From NCBI GenBank assembly GCA_012934845.2, contig WNNJ02002510.1, positions 182,346 to 246,345 of the forward strand: 64,000 nucleotides of DNA, given 5' to 3'. The notes beneath the pieces were generated by a model that saw only the letters and a program-made list of their open reading frames with translations, was not told the DNA's origin and searched no databases. Positions 31,485 to 41,238 of the stretch are shown one piece after another. This DNA comes from Pomphorhynchus laevis (Eukaryota > Acanthocephala > Palaeacanthocephala > Echinorhynchida > Pomphorhynchidae). Made by a program: the position numbers and the translations under genes. Within the stretch, counting starts at the first letter, position 1; the number at the start of each line of letters is the position of its first letter.

Positions 31485-32670
31485 ATGTCCCTACTTTTAA
31501 ATAATTATTTATCAAAATATTAAAGGCTTCTATTAATTCAATCGTATCCTATATATACTTTAATGAAATGTAGAAAACAGGCAAAGACACTTATAATTTA
31601 TTTAAACATTTCGTTTAAATAAATACATTAGACTGTTACATTAGAATGATGTAGCTGATGATAGAAGTCTAGTTATTTAGCAGAAAATATGAATTAAAAA
31701 TCAATCGTAGCCAGCTTTGGCTCATGGACCACAGTTTCATACTATATCATATATTATGACAATTCTTAAATATGTCATCTTTACGATATAAATTAAAAGT
31801 AGTTTTAATTGATGGCTATTTAATGTTCATATCTAGATATATACCTTCTTTATCATCACTATTAGTTTTATTAAGAATAAGGCTACCTGGATAAATTTGT
31901 TCGTTTATTGAATAAAAATTGTTAGAGTTAAATACACATGTATCATATTTCATATCTTTATATAATTTAGATTTATTTTTTAAACAGTTATGAACAAATT
32001 CATATTCTATAAAGCTTAAAAACAAGTCAGCTATAATTGGGTTACTACTACCTCACATTGGAACACCTTTTACTTGTCTAAATATAGATGTACCTACTTT
32101 AAAATTATTTTGATTTATTAAAATATTTAATATTCTAATAATTCAATTTTATCCATATATTTATATTTGCTTGACACTTTAATTTTTGTTTGATAGACGT
32201 TATAATTATTATAATATATATGTATATCTTTCTCGAATATAAGATTAATTAATTTTTCTAATGCATTTAATATCTGCTAAATCTAGATTTATATAAAGCG
32301 TACTAAAATCGTACGTATTTATATTCAGAAAATTCATTTATTTTGTGTTCTAAAAATTCTTTTGTAGAATTAATACTGAAATAATGTTTTATGCAAGCAT
32401 TAATTACGTCATGCTTTTTATATGCACATTTCTTTCCAAAGGAGCACCTTTTATTTGTCTAAATATAGATGTCCCTACTTTTAAATAATTTTGATTTATC
32501 AAAATATTTAAGGTTTCTATTTATTCAATTTTATCCATATATTTATATTTGCTTGACACTTTAATTTTTGTTAGATAGGCGTTATAGTTATTATTACTTT
32601 AATTTCCGAATATAAAGTTAATTTCTAACGCTTCTCTCTAATGTCTGTAAATCTAAATTTGTTCTAAATT
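31485..32670 (-). mobile_element. Penelope-like RT relics, minus strand
   Basis: Three pieces (31485-31560, 31810-32420 and 32440-32670) carry minus-strand RT sequence matching the Arp2-intron relics, including [20 protein letters not shown] and the GVPM block. They appear as successive partial copies, as in the Arp2 intron. All are broken. Confidence 0.65.
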
Positions 32671-33091
32671 TGATCTAAAACATCATTTACCGAGGCATAC
32701 GATATTTAATACTAAAAGAAACTATTTTTATGCTAACTGTTGTTACTTGCTAGCAACACTTATCAATAGACGAACTATCTCTATTGGTCGCGTAGGCAAA
32801 TGTGCTTTATAAGTAATTTGACAATAAGACTGTAATAACCACTTGCTGCTCGGACCAGCTATTAACGTTTTCAACTATGAACATGTATACAGAGTGTGAT
32901 TAATTACGCAATTTCTGCTATCATAATCTGGTAATTAGACATTCACTTTTTAATTAAAAAACTTTTTGGAATATTTTTAAATTTGTACACAGTAAACTGA
33001 TTATTTCACTCTATTAAACTGTCTTAACGTAAAGTATTTATAAATATTTGTTTTTGATTATTCATTTTTCTTTATTAAATTTTGTGAGCAG
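32671..33091. other. AT-rich spacer, nothing recognised
   Basis: Neither strand shows a gene or repeat that I can name here. Confidence 0.5.
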
Positions 33092-33255
33092 GATCGAAAA
33101 AAGAAGACAAACTTAATTTTTAATATTTCGCTAACTTCTGTTAGTCTCATCAGAAAAATATACCTGAACAAAGTATACCTTTTAGAAAAAAGTATTTTTT
33201 TCGATGATACTTACAGAAGTTAGCGAAATCTTGTAAATTAAAAGTTTTTTAGATC
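33092..33255. mobile_element. Foldback MITE family F3, copy 1
   Basis: The inverted arms start GATCGAAAAAAG on the left and GATCTAAAAAAC on the right (complement) and share ATTTCGCTAACTTCTG. The minus strand of the left arm reads CTGATGAGACTAACAGAAGT then TAGCGAAATATT (33153 down to 33122), which fits a hammerhead ribozyme core. No ORF is present. Confidence 0.75.
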
Positions 33256-34189
33256 TTGCTTCCAAAATTAAGTAAATTATTTGCTCTTTAAAGTACAATA
33301 TTAGAATATTGTAGAATTATTAATATTATAATATTAATAATTATTAATAATTAATATAATATAATATTAATAATTATTAATATTCAACAAAATTAACATA
33401 AAATTGTTACTGCATTACTAACAGAATATTATTATTCTAATATTAATATTATATTAGAATAATATAATATTATAATATAATATTAATTATTATTCTATAA
33501 ATATTAGAATATTTATAGAATTTCCATAAATACAAATATTATTTCAACTGTACATCGTGTTTATTTTAATATATCTGACAGTATTTTTTGCGTCCCAACG
33601 AATTAGCCTGTTGGGCGTATTATTTATTCATGGCAAATAATATGCCTAGCAAACGAAATATTGATATTGATTGGTATAGTTCGTCTACATGAGATATTAA
33701 CAACTTTTAAATTAGATGAATTGAAAAATTGAGTTACACTAACTCAAGCTTTTTGCTATTTAAAAATGGGAATTGTAATTTTAAAATGCGATTATGCACC
33801 GTTTTAGTTTATTGTTTAATTTTAATTATTTGGTTTACTTATAAACTTTTCCTTTTTTACTTAGAAAAAATTCCAAAATTACGTTATAGTAAATTACGGC
33901 GTAATAGGTTATGCAAAAGCACAATTTCAGACTTGCGAAATCAACAAGCTAAAATTTCAACAAAGTTAACATAAAATTGTTACTGCATTAGTATTAATCT
34001 TTACTAACTAAATGGTTATTTGAAATTATAGGTTAAATGTTTTAATAGTTAAATCACAATAATTAGATTTAACAATTTAACATTAAACTTGCTTGTATGA
34101 GATAAATCATCGTTTGCAGATGATATAAATCATTTGTAGATATATAATTGTAATTTATAATAAATAAAATTATATAATTAAATAATTAT
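33256..34189. other. AT-rich spacer with simple AT repeats
   Basis: Strings of TAATAT and ATTATTAATA fill 33290-33520. An 81-codon frame at 33729-33974 has a hydrophobic stretch but no recognisable homology, and I treat it as chance. Confidence 0.5.
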
Positions 34190-34275
34190 ATCAAAGGAAA
34201 GAAATTATTTGTGATATTTCGCTAACTTCTGTTAGCATCACAGATGCAAACAGAAGTTAGCGAAATATCACAAAT
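34190..34275. mobile_element. Foldback MITE family F3, copy 2 (short)
   Basis: GTGATATTTCGCTAACTTCT then GTTAGCATC and, after a few bases, AACAGAAGTTAGCGAAATAT then CAC form a tight hairpin of about 26 bp with a short loop. The outer parts of the family arms are missing. Confidence 0.8.
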
Positions 34276-34529
34276 ATTAGATTGGATTAAATGCACAACT
34301 GGATTTCACTTCAATCCAGTTGTGCAGCAACCCCTAGTGATGAGACTCAAAAGTCGAAACAGCATAGAGTTATGCTGTTTGAGTATTCCCTATTCGTTCA
34401 ATTAGAATATAAATTGAGGGAAAAGTAAGTTGTTTGTTTTATATACGTATAAAAATATAAGCATAAAATATAAAGCTAAATGTTAACTTATATCAGCTTT
34501 TAAATGTTAAAAGCTAAATGTTAAGATAT

Positions 34530-34750
34530 ATATTATCCTCATGTGGTGTGTGGCAGACCCTGAATGGCTAATTCGTAAGGCATCGCGTTGGTGTTTGCTG
34601 GTAGGGACTGATCCCTCCGCAATGACTTTAAGAATACTTCAAAGTTTGAGAAGACGATCGAGTAGATTTGTATTTTTATTCTCTGTTATCCTTTTTTGAT
34701 CCTTGCATGTTATATTTATTATTAATAAAATCTTTATTATTATCATGTAA
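34530..34750 (+). mobile_element. LINE family C-like 3' end fragment
   Basis: A frame reads DPEWLIRKASRWCL then LVGTDPSAM, matching the C-terminus of the family C ORF2 at 42.9 kb (KDPGWFSRKAACWIG and GLRSPW). The 3' UTR ends ATAAAATCTTTATTATTATC, close to the TTTAATAAAATCTTTATTTA ending of the long copy. It is a short 5'-truncated insertion from a diverged subfamily. Confidence 0.7.
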
Positions 34751-35529
34751 TATCGTGATATTTTCGAATATTTTCATGTGAAATATCTTATTTTGTCATA
34801 TAACGCTAGTTGTTTTGAGCGTGATATTTTCAATCTTGTAATATCGTGATATTTTCGTAATCTTATTAAAGACGTGATCTTATTAGTACCAGATATATAA
34901 ATCAGATACTTTAAATGTCACATGTAAAAGAAACAAGCAGAAGACAATGCGTAGCATTGGCACTTTATTATATCTTTAAAAAATGATTTATCAGGTACAG
35001 CGTTTTTGTCACCTTGATGACGTTGAATTACATTACAAATTGTAGAAAATTATTTAACAACTATCCGACAAGTCTGATACTATTCGTACGATAGCTATAA
35101 AACAAAAGTTCCTTGGATGGTTCAATATTAAACTACTAAACGCAATTAGTCCCATAAATCGTTTGCTACGTGTGCTACGTGCTAATAAAAATGATGTGAT
35201 GTTGCTGCCAGAATAAAAACCAGCTCGCAACAAATAAAAGTTAGCGAGGTACCTATAAACAGCACTTAAGAATATTTAAGTGCACAAATATTCTTTTATG
35301 CAAAAAATTCGCATTTTGATATTAATATTGAATACACAGTTGTGATTTTAACTATAATTAAATATTTAATAAAAATATTTATATATTTTGTATTTATATA
35401 TTTAATATTTATTATATTTTTAAAATATAATAAATATTAATAATTGTTGGATTAAATAAATTAAATTATTAAATTATATAATTGTAATTAAATATGTAAT
35501 ATAAATTCGTTATAATAAAATTTAAATAT
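34751..35529. other. AT-rich spacer, nothing recognised
   Basis: A loose repeat of ATATCGTGATATTTTC occurs three times between 34740 and 34860. No gene is seen. Confidence 0.5.
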
Positions 35530-35822
35530 TATATTTTAAATAGTTGATGATCCATTATTGATAAATAATTATTGGAGCTGGATCAAAGGAAAGACGAAAT
35601 TATTTTTGATATTTCGCTAACTTCTGTTAGCATCTTCATAAAATTACAATGTTTTTATAATATACATGCATTTTAAAGAAGTTAAAATGTACATGCATTT
35701 TATTTTTGATATATCGCCTTCAGTAGTTAGCGATATATCAAAAATAATTAAGTCTTTCCTTTGATACAGCTTCAATAATTATTTATCAATAATGGATCAT
35801 TATGAACTATTTGAAATATCGG
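35530..35822. mobile_element. Foldback MITE family F3, full-length copy
   Basis: The terminal inverted arms of about 110 bp begin AAATAGTTGATGATCCATTA and contain AATTATTGGAGCTGGATCAA, AAGGAAAGACGAAATTATTT and GATATTTCGCTAACTTCTGT. The right arm mirrors them to about 35822. The middle is about 60 bp. No ORF is present. Confidence 0.85.
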
Positions 35823-36485
35823 TAACTGATAAAAATAAATTAAATTTTATAATTGTAATTAAATTAACTATATTGACTATGGTTAATTTAACTATACTAT
35901 TAAACATTTAACTTTATTATAGTTAACTTTACTATTAACTATATTAAATTTAATTATGATAAAAGTTCTCACGTTAAATAAAAAATATTATAATTAATAA
36001 AATTAAATTTCATAATTTTAATTAAATTTAATATATAACGTAAAATTTAAGTATGACAGAAGTTATCACTTGAAATAAAATAAGTATTATATTCAATAAT
36101 AAATTAAATTACATAATTGTAATTAAATTTAATATATAATCTATATTTTAAATATAACGGATGTTGTCACATTGGAAAAATTATATACAAACGTTGATAT
36201 ACGATGATCTGTATTAAGATAAGGCGTTCTAATAGCTTGGAAAGAGTAGGGAGTAGTGAAATGGGGCGATAGCTTGAAGGAAGTGAGGGGTCGAGCGATT
36301 GTTTCTTAAGGAAGGGGCGATCGATGGTGGATTTCTAGTGTGAAGGAAGTTAAAGAAGTTAAAATTTAGGAAGAAGAAATAAGAGCAACACGGACAAAAT
36401 CGCTAAATTGTAAAACATCGCAATAAAATTAACTCAATTGATGTACATGACTGTTACTTTATCGTACAGACAAAATAAAATCTAA
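35823..36485. other. AT-rich spacer with a LINE family B fragment
   Basis: Bases 36200-36350 (minus strand) match the RT region of family B at 53463-53600: TAGCTTGGAAAGAGTAGGGA and TCGAGCGATTGTTTCTTAAG. The remaining sequence is AT-rich without recognised features. Confidence 0.6.
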
Positions 36486-36705
36486 AGATGTTATAAATAA
36501 TTATTGGAGCTGGATCAAAGAAAAGAAGAAATTATTTTTGATATTTCGCTGACTTCTGTTAGCATCTTCAGAAAATTACAAATTAATAATTTTTTCTGAA
36601 GATGCTGACAGTAATCAGCGAAATATCAAAAATAATTTCGTCTTTCCTTTGATCCAGCTCCAATAATTATTTATTAATAATGGATCATTATCAACTATTT
36701 AAAAA
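36486..36705. mobile_element. Foldback MITE family F3, copy 4
   Basis: The arms contain AATTATTGGAGCTGGATCAA and GATATTTCGCTGACTTCTGT on the left. On the right is CTGAAGATGCTGACAGTAAT then CAGCGAAATATCAAAAATAA. The outer left end is truncated relative to the 35.5-kb copy. In the right arm the stem is GCTGA/TCAGC instead of GCTAAC/GTTAGC, a paired change. Confidence 0.85.
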
Positions 36706-37087
36706 GAGTATATTATAATTTCGACAACGCTTTGAAACAAACGAATGATACTTATACCATATTACCGTTCATTTACTGTTAGACGTAATAATGGAAATAA
36801 TGATCGTTTTGAAGTTTTAATAAACTCACTGGTGCATTTCAAGTGCCGCTTTTATTTAAAAGTCGTTATCGATTGGGTTTTTATTGTTGCCAATTTTTCA
36901 TTCAAATGTGTCAAAAAAATGTCAATGAAACCATCCTGATAAGACATAATATCCTTATTAAAAAGTTAAACTATTTGATCCTACTTTATGTATGTCCTAT
37001 TAAGAAGTTAAAATGCAAACTTAAATTTAGAGAATATGATAAATTTAAAAATATAAAATATGAATTCACTTTATCAAATTTGAATTA

Positions 37088-37561
37088 TTAAGGTAGCTTA
37101 TGAATAGCTGCATGAAAGAAAGCCACCCTGATAGGATCAAAGTGAAATCTCCTTCGAAGCAGCGTATCCTCTTCTATCCGCCAACGAATCAAGTCATGAA
37201 AAGTGGACAGATGTTGTCGGGACTGCTCCGTACAGAGTGGTTTAAACAACCACCTCTTGTGTAATAGCATTAAGTCGAGGCGTGAATTCGTTGATGTGCA
37301 ATAAAAGGTGGGGGATGGTGGCTTATGAATAAAATAACCTTCCCTGGCTCTGCGGAATGCTGCATTAATCCAACGACCAGTTCTGTCGTTAAAATCATCA
37401 AGTACCATGTCATAAGCGCTATCAATAATCCTACCCAGCAGGTCACAGTTCTTGTGGATCTCACCTGGACGGATGTAGACATTGGCTAGACTGAGGCGTT
37501 TATCGTTCTTACAGTGTGATATAACTAAACAAGACATGGCTGGACATGAGTAGTTTAGCAA
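37088..37561 (-). pseudogene. LINE C1 endonuclease fragment
   Basis: The 157-codon frame contains LANVYIRPGEIHKNCDLLGR, then YDMVLDDFNDRTGRWINAAF and PTFYCTSTNSRLDLML. It closely matches the endonuclease of copy C2 (40501-41238). The block that reads ILGDFNDRTGRWI in C2 reads VLDDFNDRTGRWI here. The upstream N-terminal part is present in another frame up to about 37790. Confidence 0.85.
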
Positions 37562-39070
37562 GAGGGAAGATCTTAAAGAGCATTTAACTAAGGTTAGAAG
37601 ACCTTGAGAAGAAGAGGAGTGAGGTGGGGTTATGTACGAAGTATAGTGGGAACAAATGTGCTTAGGGATAAATCGAATAATGTCCTGGGGGATACGGATA
37701 GACCGCGTCTCCTGGAGGACTATAACATCTGCATCTCTACCAGATAGAAGTCTAAGGGCAGAAGCACCTCCCGAATTCCACAGAAGAATATTCAGTTAAA
37801 AATTATCACTTGAACTATGCATTGTGTTAGGTTAGCTGGGTGCAATTGCAATTACCCTAGACGGAGCCAGGTACGGAAGGGTTACCCTTCCTGCCACTAG
37901 CACTATCCAAGGTGGGCACTTGTCCACGGGAAATATCTTTATCTCCCGACGAGGCCATGCCTTTCGCCTTCAGTAATATCCCCACTTTGATTAGGGGTAC
38001 AGTATGAGCTAAAGCCCCCCGCTTCTTAGATTCGGCCATGGCAATAGGTCTGACAATTTCAGGCGCTGTATTCAGGCGAGAAAATTTCTGAATGATTACA
38101 TTCTCAATCTGTTTTAGTATTGATTGTTTTTGCAAGTCAAAGAGCCGGATGATGTCCTTGTCGGACATCCTTGAGGAAATTACAGAGAAACTAGCAGTCT
38201 CTTTATTAATTTGGGAAGAAGAGCAGAATCTAGCTCTGTATTTTTTGAAATCATCAGATTTACGGGACCAAGCGGGATGGTTCCGCCCATAGTTCGAACA
38301 TTTCGGGAGTGCATCACACTTCCCGACTGCAGCATGTGTACAACTCTGTAGACCGCAAACACCACAAATTCTTATAGCTTTACAGTTAGAGCCCCAATGC
38401 CCCCACTTGTGGCAGGAATTGCAGTGGGTAAAGGTCAAATCATCAGAGTTAAGATGCTGAAATTTCAGGTTGTACCCTAAAAACGGCTTGCACGAGGACT
38501 TAGACAGGGTCTCTGCTGCTTCTATGGATGTCGAGCAAAACGCAATGGTAGGGGATAAACCGTCCTTCCCCTTAAGCGGTTTCAAATTTGAGATTTTGTA
38601 AATTAATTTCAGGGATTTGATGTCTTTATCCTCCAGTTGTGGAGGCAGATTAGTGATATTAACAGAGGCCATAATAGGCTTATATTAAATAGAACCTAAA
38701 TGAGATGGGTTTTTATTGAAAAATGATTCGTAATCTTTCGCTAGATCAGATGTAACAAAATAAATCCTGATCTAAGTTTCAAAGTATTTTACAGCATTAA
38801 ATATAATACGGTTTTTGAAATTTTCCACGAAGCTTCTTAAGAATATGTTAAACATAGTGTGTCATTGAGTAGGACCAGATAATTTGATTATTAACAAATT
38901 TTTGAGTTTGGGGATTGGGGAAAGGACCCCCGCACTTACTTGACTATCAGAAGTTAAATCACTCACCTTCGGGTCGTTGTTAGAACAGGAAATCTGAAAA
39001 ATACCTGAGTTTTCTTCAATTTTTTCCATGAAAAACGTTAAACTTTGAAGCACCGCACGCACTTTCACTT
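37095..39070 (-). mobile_element. LINE family C1 (ORF1 plus endonuclease), 3'-truncated, minus strand
   Basis: Reading on the minus strand from about 39070: a 5' region with a short frame (38862-39068), ORF1 with zinc knuckles (37857-38672), then the endonuclease part of ORF2 (about 37800 down to 37095). The reverse transcriptase and 3' UTR are missing, which is unusual for a LINE because truncation normally removes the 5' end. It stands head to head with copy C2, 150 bp away. Confidence 0.85.
37857..38672 (-). CDS. LINE C1 ORF1, CCHC zinc-knuckle protein, 271 aa
   Basis: This is the gag-like nucleic-acid-binding ORF1 protein of an I/R1/Jockey-superfamily LINE, expected to coat the element RNA. 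The open frame is complete from MASVNITNLPPQLEDKDI to the stop. A degenerate RNA-binding-like N-terminal half is followed by cysteine-histidine clusters: CNSCHKWGHWGSNC (about residues 84-97, a CX2CX4-type HX4C knuckle), then CGVCGLQSC with CTHAAVGKC, and a degenerate CSNYGRNH knuckle. A conserved basic tail follows. Its sequence is much more diverged from the C2 ORF1 than the two endonucleases are from each other. Confidence 0.75.
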   Translation of the reverse strand: MASVNITNLPPQLEDKDIKSLKLIYKISNLKPLKGKDGLSPTIAFCSTSIEAAETLSKSSCKPFLGYNLKFQHLNSDDLTFTHCNSCHKWGHWGSNCKAIRICGVCGLQSCTHAAVGKCDALPKCSNYGRNHPAWSRKSDDFKKYRARFCSSSQINKETASFSVISSRMSDKDIIRLFDLQKQSILKQIENVIIQKFSRLNTAPEIVRPIAMAESKKRGALAHTVPLIKVGILLKAKGMASSGDKDISRGQVPTLDSASGRKGNPSVPGSV

Positions 39071-39221
39071 ACTTGTTTGCTCATTTTAAAATTGTTTAGA
39101 TATTCCTTTTCACACGCTATTTTTAAATATTCACATTTGTATAAATTTGTTTATAAATGTCGATAGAACTTTATTATGTCATTGTTTCAAACAGTAAACA
39201 GCTATATCTTTCATTATTTTT
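39071..39221. other. Gap between the head-to-head LINE C copies
   Basis: About 150 AT-rich bases separate the 5' ends of C1 (-) and C2 (+). No promoter motif is obvious. Confidence 0.5.
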
Positions 39222-40466
39222 TTGTTCGCTCAAAAAATGCAAAGTGAGTATACGATGGAGCGATTAAAGCATTCTACGTCGTCGAACAGAAACTTCAATA
39301 TGGAACAAGGAACAAGTACAATTTCAGATTTAAATATTAATTCCGTCAACGAGGTAAGTGATTTGTTATGCCAATTTAAAGCTGACTCGGGAGTGCTTCC
39401 CCCATTCCTAAATTATCAAACTTGTGCATAATAAATGCTCTGAAACCGATCGAAAGGCACAAATTATTTCCCACTTTCCTGAGAGAATTCGTAGGAAAAT
39501 TTAATAATAGAATTTTATTCAATTCTGTTAAGACGCTTGAAAATGCAATAAGAATTTCCTTCGCTAATGGCAGCGTTATGAAGGAGTATAACGAGTATTT
39601 TGCAAACAATTTAGCCCATCTGGGATCGATTACACTCAAACCTATACAATGTTCCTTAAAAATTTCGAATTTTCCCTATTTTTTGTCTGAAGATGATCTA
39701 ACTATGTTACAAAAATCCTATTGCCTCCACTCTGTCAGGCAAGTTATAGGAAAGCTGGGAGACCCCCTCCCTGTAGCTTTCTGTAAGGCAGATATCGATA
39801 ACGGATTGCTTCTGTCTAAGTCCGCTTCTAACCCTTTTTAGGGTTCAACCTTCGCTTTACTTTAATTGAGGAAGACAATCTAACATATCCTCATTGTAAT
39901 AATTGCCATGGATGGGGCCATTGGGGATCCTCCTGTGGTAAAATAAAGACTTGCGGTGTTTGTGCCTCAGACGCATGTTCCAGTATGTGTAAGGGCGAGA
40001 TATGCTCAGCTCCTCCCTCCTGCCTTAACTGCGGGGTAAACACCCTGCTTGGTCCCGACGATGTAATCATTTCCGGGAATACCGACAGTTGTTTGCTAAA
40101 AAAACGGCTAATAAACCCTTCTCTGCAGCTGCTCATCCGGTGGATCGAATGTCAAATTCTGATATAATTCTTCTTCTGGACAATACTAAAAAGACGTTAA
40201 TGTCACAATTTCAAGCGATGTTGACTCCTCTGATCTCGGCACTCGTGGGGGCGGACTCTGCCCTAATTCCTGCTGAATGTAAAAAACCCCAATCCAAGAA
40301 GAGGGGGCTTCCGCAAATAAAGTTCCACCGCTTAAAATTGGAAAGCTTCTTAATAACATGAACATGGTTGGCGCCTCACTGGGAAATGAAGATATTGCCC
40401 AGGGAGCTCTGGCCCTGGATGGGGCTAGTGGCAAGGGGGGTAACTTCCTTGCACCTAGCTCTGTCT
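39222..40466 (+). pseudogene. LINE C2 ORF1, broken
   Basis: ORF1 sequence is spread over several frames: 39222-39431, 39422-39841, and a zinc-knuckle part with CNNCHGWGHWGSSC and CGVCASDACSSMCKGEIC at about 39894-40020. A last part at about 40089-40460 ends near a stop shortly before ORF2. At least two frame changes and one stop (39839-39841) interrupt it. The knuckle spacing matches C1 ORF1 although the flanking residues differ strongly. Confidence 0.8.
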
Positions 40467-40500
40467 AGGCTGGCTGCTCCTGTCTAACTGATCTGTCACA

Positions 40501-41238
40501 ATGGTGAGTAAACCCGAGCCTTTTTCACTGAATATTCTTCAGTGGAATTCGGGAGGTGCTTCCGCCCTTAGACTTTTATCTGGTAGAGATGCAGATGTTA
40601 TAGTCCTTCAGGAGACGCGGTCTATCCGTCTCCCCCAGGACATTACTCGATTTTTCCCAAAGCACACATATTCCCACTATACTCCGTACATAACCCCACC
40701 CCACTTCTCTTCATCTCAAGGACTCTTAACCCTAGTTAAATGCTCCTTAAGGTCTTCCCTCATATTAAATTACTCTTGTCCAGCCCTCTCCTGTCTAGTA
40801 GTGTCACTCGTTAAGAACGGTAAACGCCTCAGTATAGCCAATGTCTACATACGTCCAGAGGAGATTCACAAGAACCGCGACCTCCTGGACGGTATTATTG
40901 ATAGCGGCTATGACATGATACTTGGAGACTTCAACGACAGAACTGGTCGTTGGATCAACGCGTCACTTCGCAGAGCTAGGAACGGTTATCTTATTCACAA
41001 ACCACCTACCCCCACCTTTTATTGCACATCAACAAATTCAATCCTCGACATTTTACTGATTTACTCAAGGTGGTTGCTTAAACCTCTCTGTACGGAGCAG
41101 TCGCGCCAGCAATTGTCCACCTCTCATGACCTAATTCGCTGGAGAATTGAGGAAGATACATTGCTTCGAAGGAGGTTTCACTTTGATCCGATCAGTAAGC
41201 CCTCTTCCAGGCGGCTATCCGACTCTTTCCCCGAATAG
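40501..41238 (+). CDS. LINE C2 ORF2, endonuclease part, 245 aa
   Basis: This is the APE-type target-nicking endonuclease. Blocks in order: LNILQWNSGG (about residues 9-18), VIVLQETRSI with the catalytic Glu (about 34-43), LVKCSLRSSL, IANVYIRPEEIHKN, YDMILGDFNDRTGRWINAS (about 138-156) and LSTSHDLIRWRI (about 205-216), which occupies the usual SDH position. The frame ends at 41238 after FDPISKPSS, where a single frameshift (somewhere around 41190-41240) moves the coding sequence into the RT frame. Confidence 0.85.
   Translation: MVSKPEPFSLNILQWNSGGASALRLLSGRDADVIVLQETRSIRLPQDITRFFPKHTYSHYTPYITPPHFSSSQGLLTLVKCSLRSSLILNYSCPALSCLVVSLVKNGKRLSIANVYIRPEEIHKNRDLLDGIIDSGYDMILGDFNDRTGRWINASLRRARNGYLIHKPPTPTFYCTSTNSILDILLIYSRWLLKPLCTEQSRQQLSTSHDLIRWRIEEDTLLRRRFHFDPISKPSSRRLSDSFPE

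Noticed and set aside
33729-33974. 81-codon frame with a hydrophobic stretch
   Set aside because: No homology recognised; hydrophobic runs are expected by chance from T-rich DNA.
36745-37091. Two overlapping frames of 64 and 82 codons after the F3 MITE
   Set aside because: Composition is that of AT-rich noncoding DNA, with no recognisable motif or splice structure.
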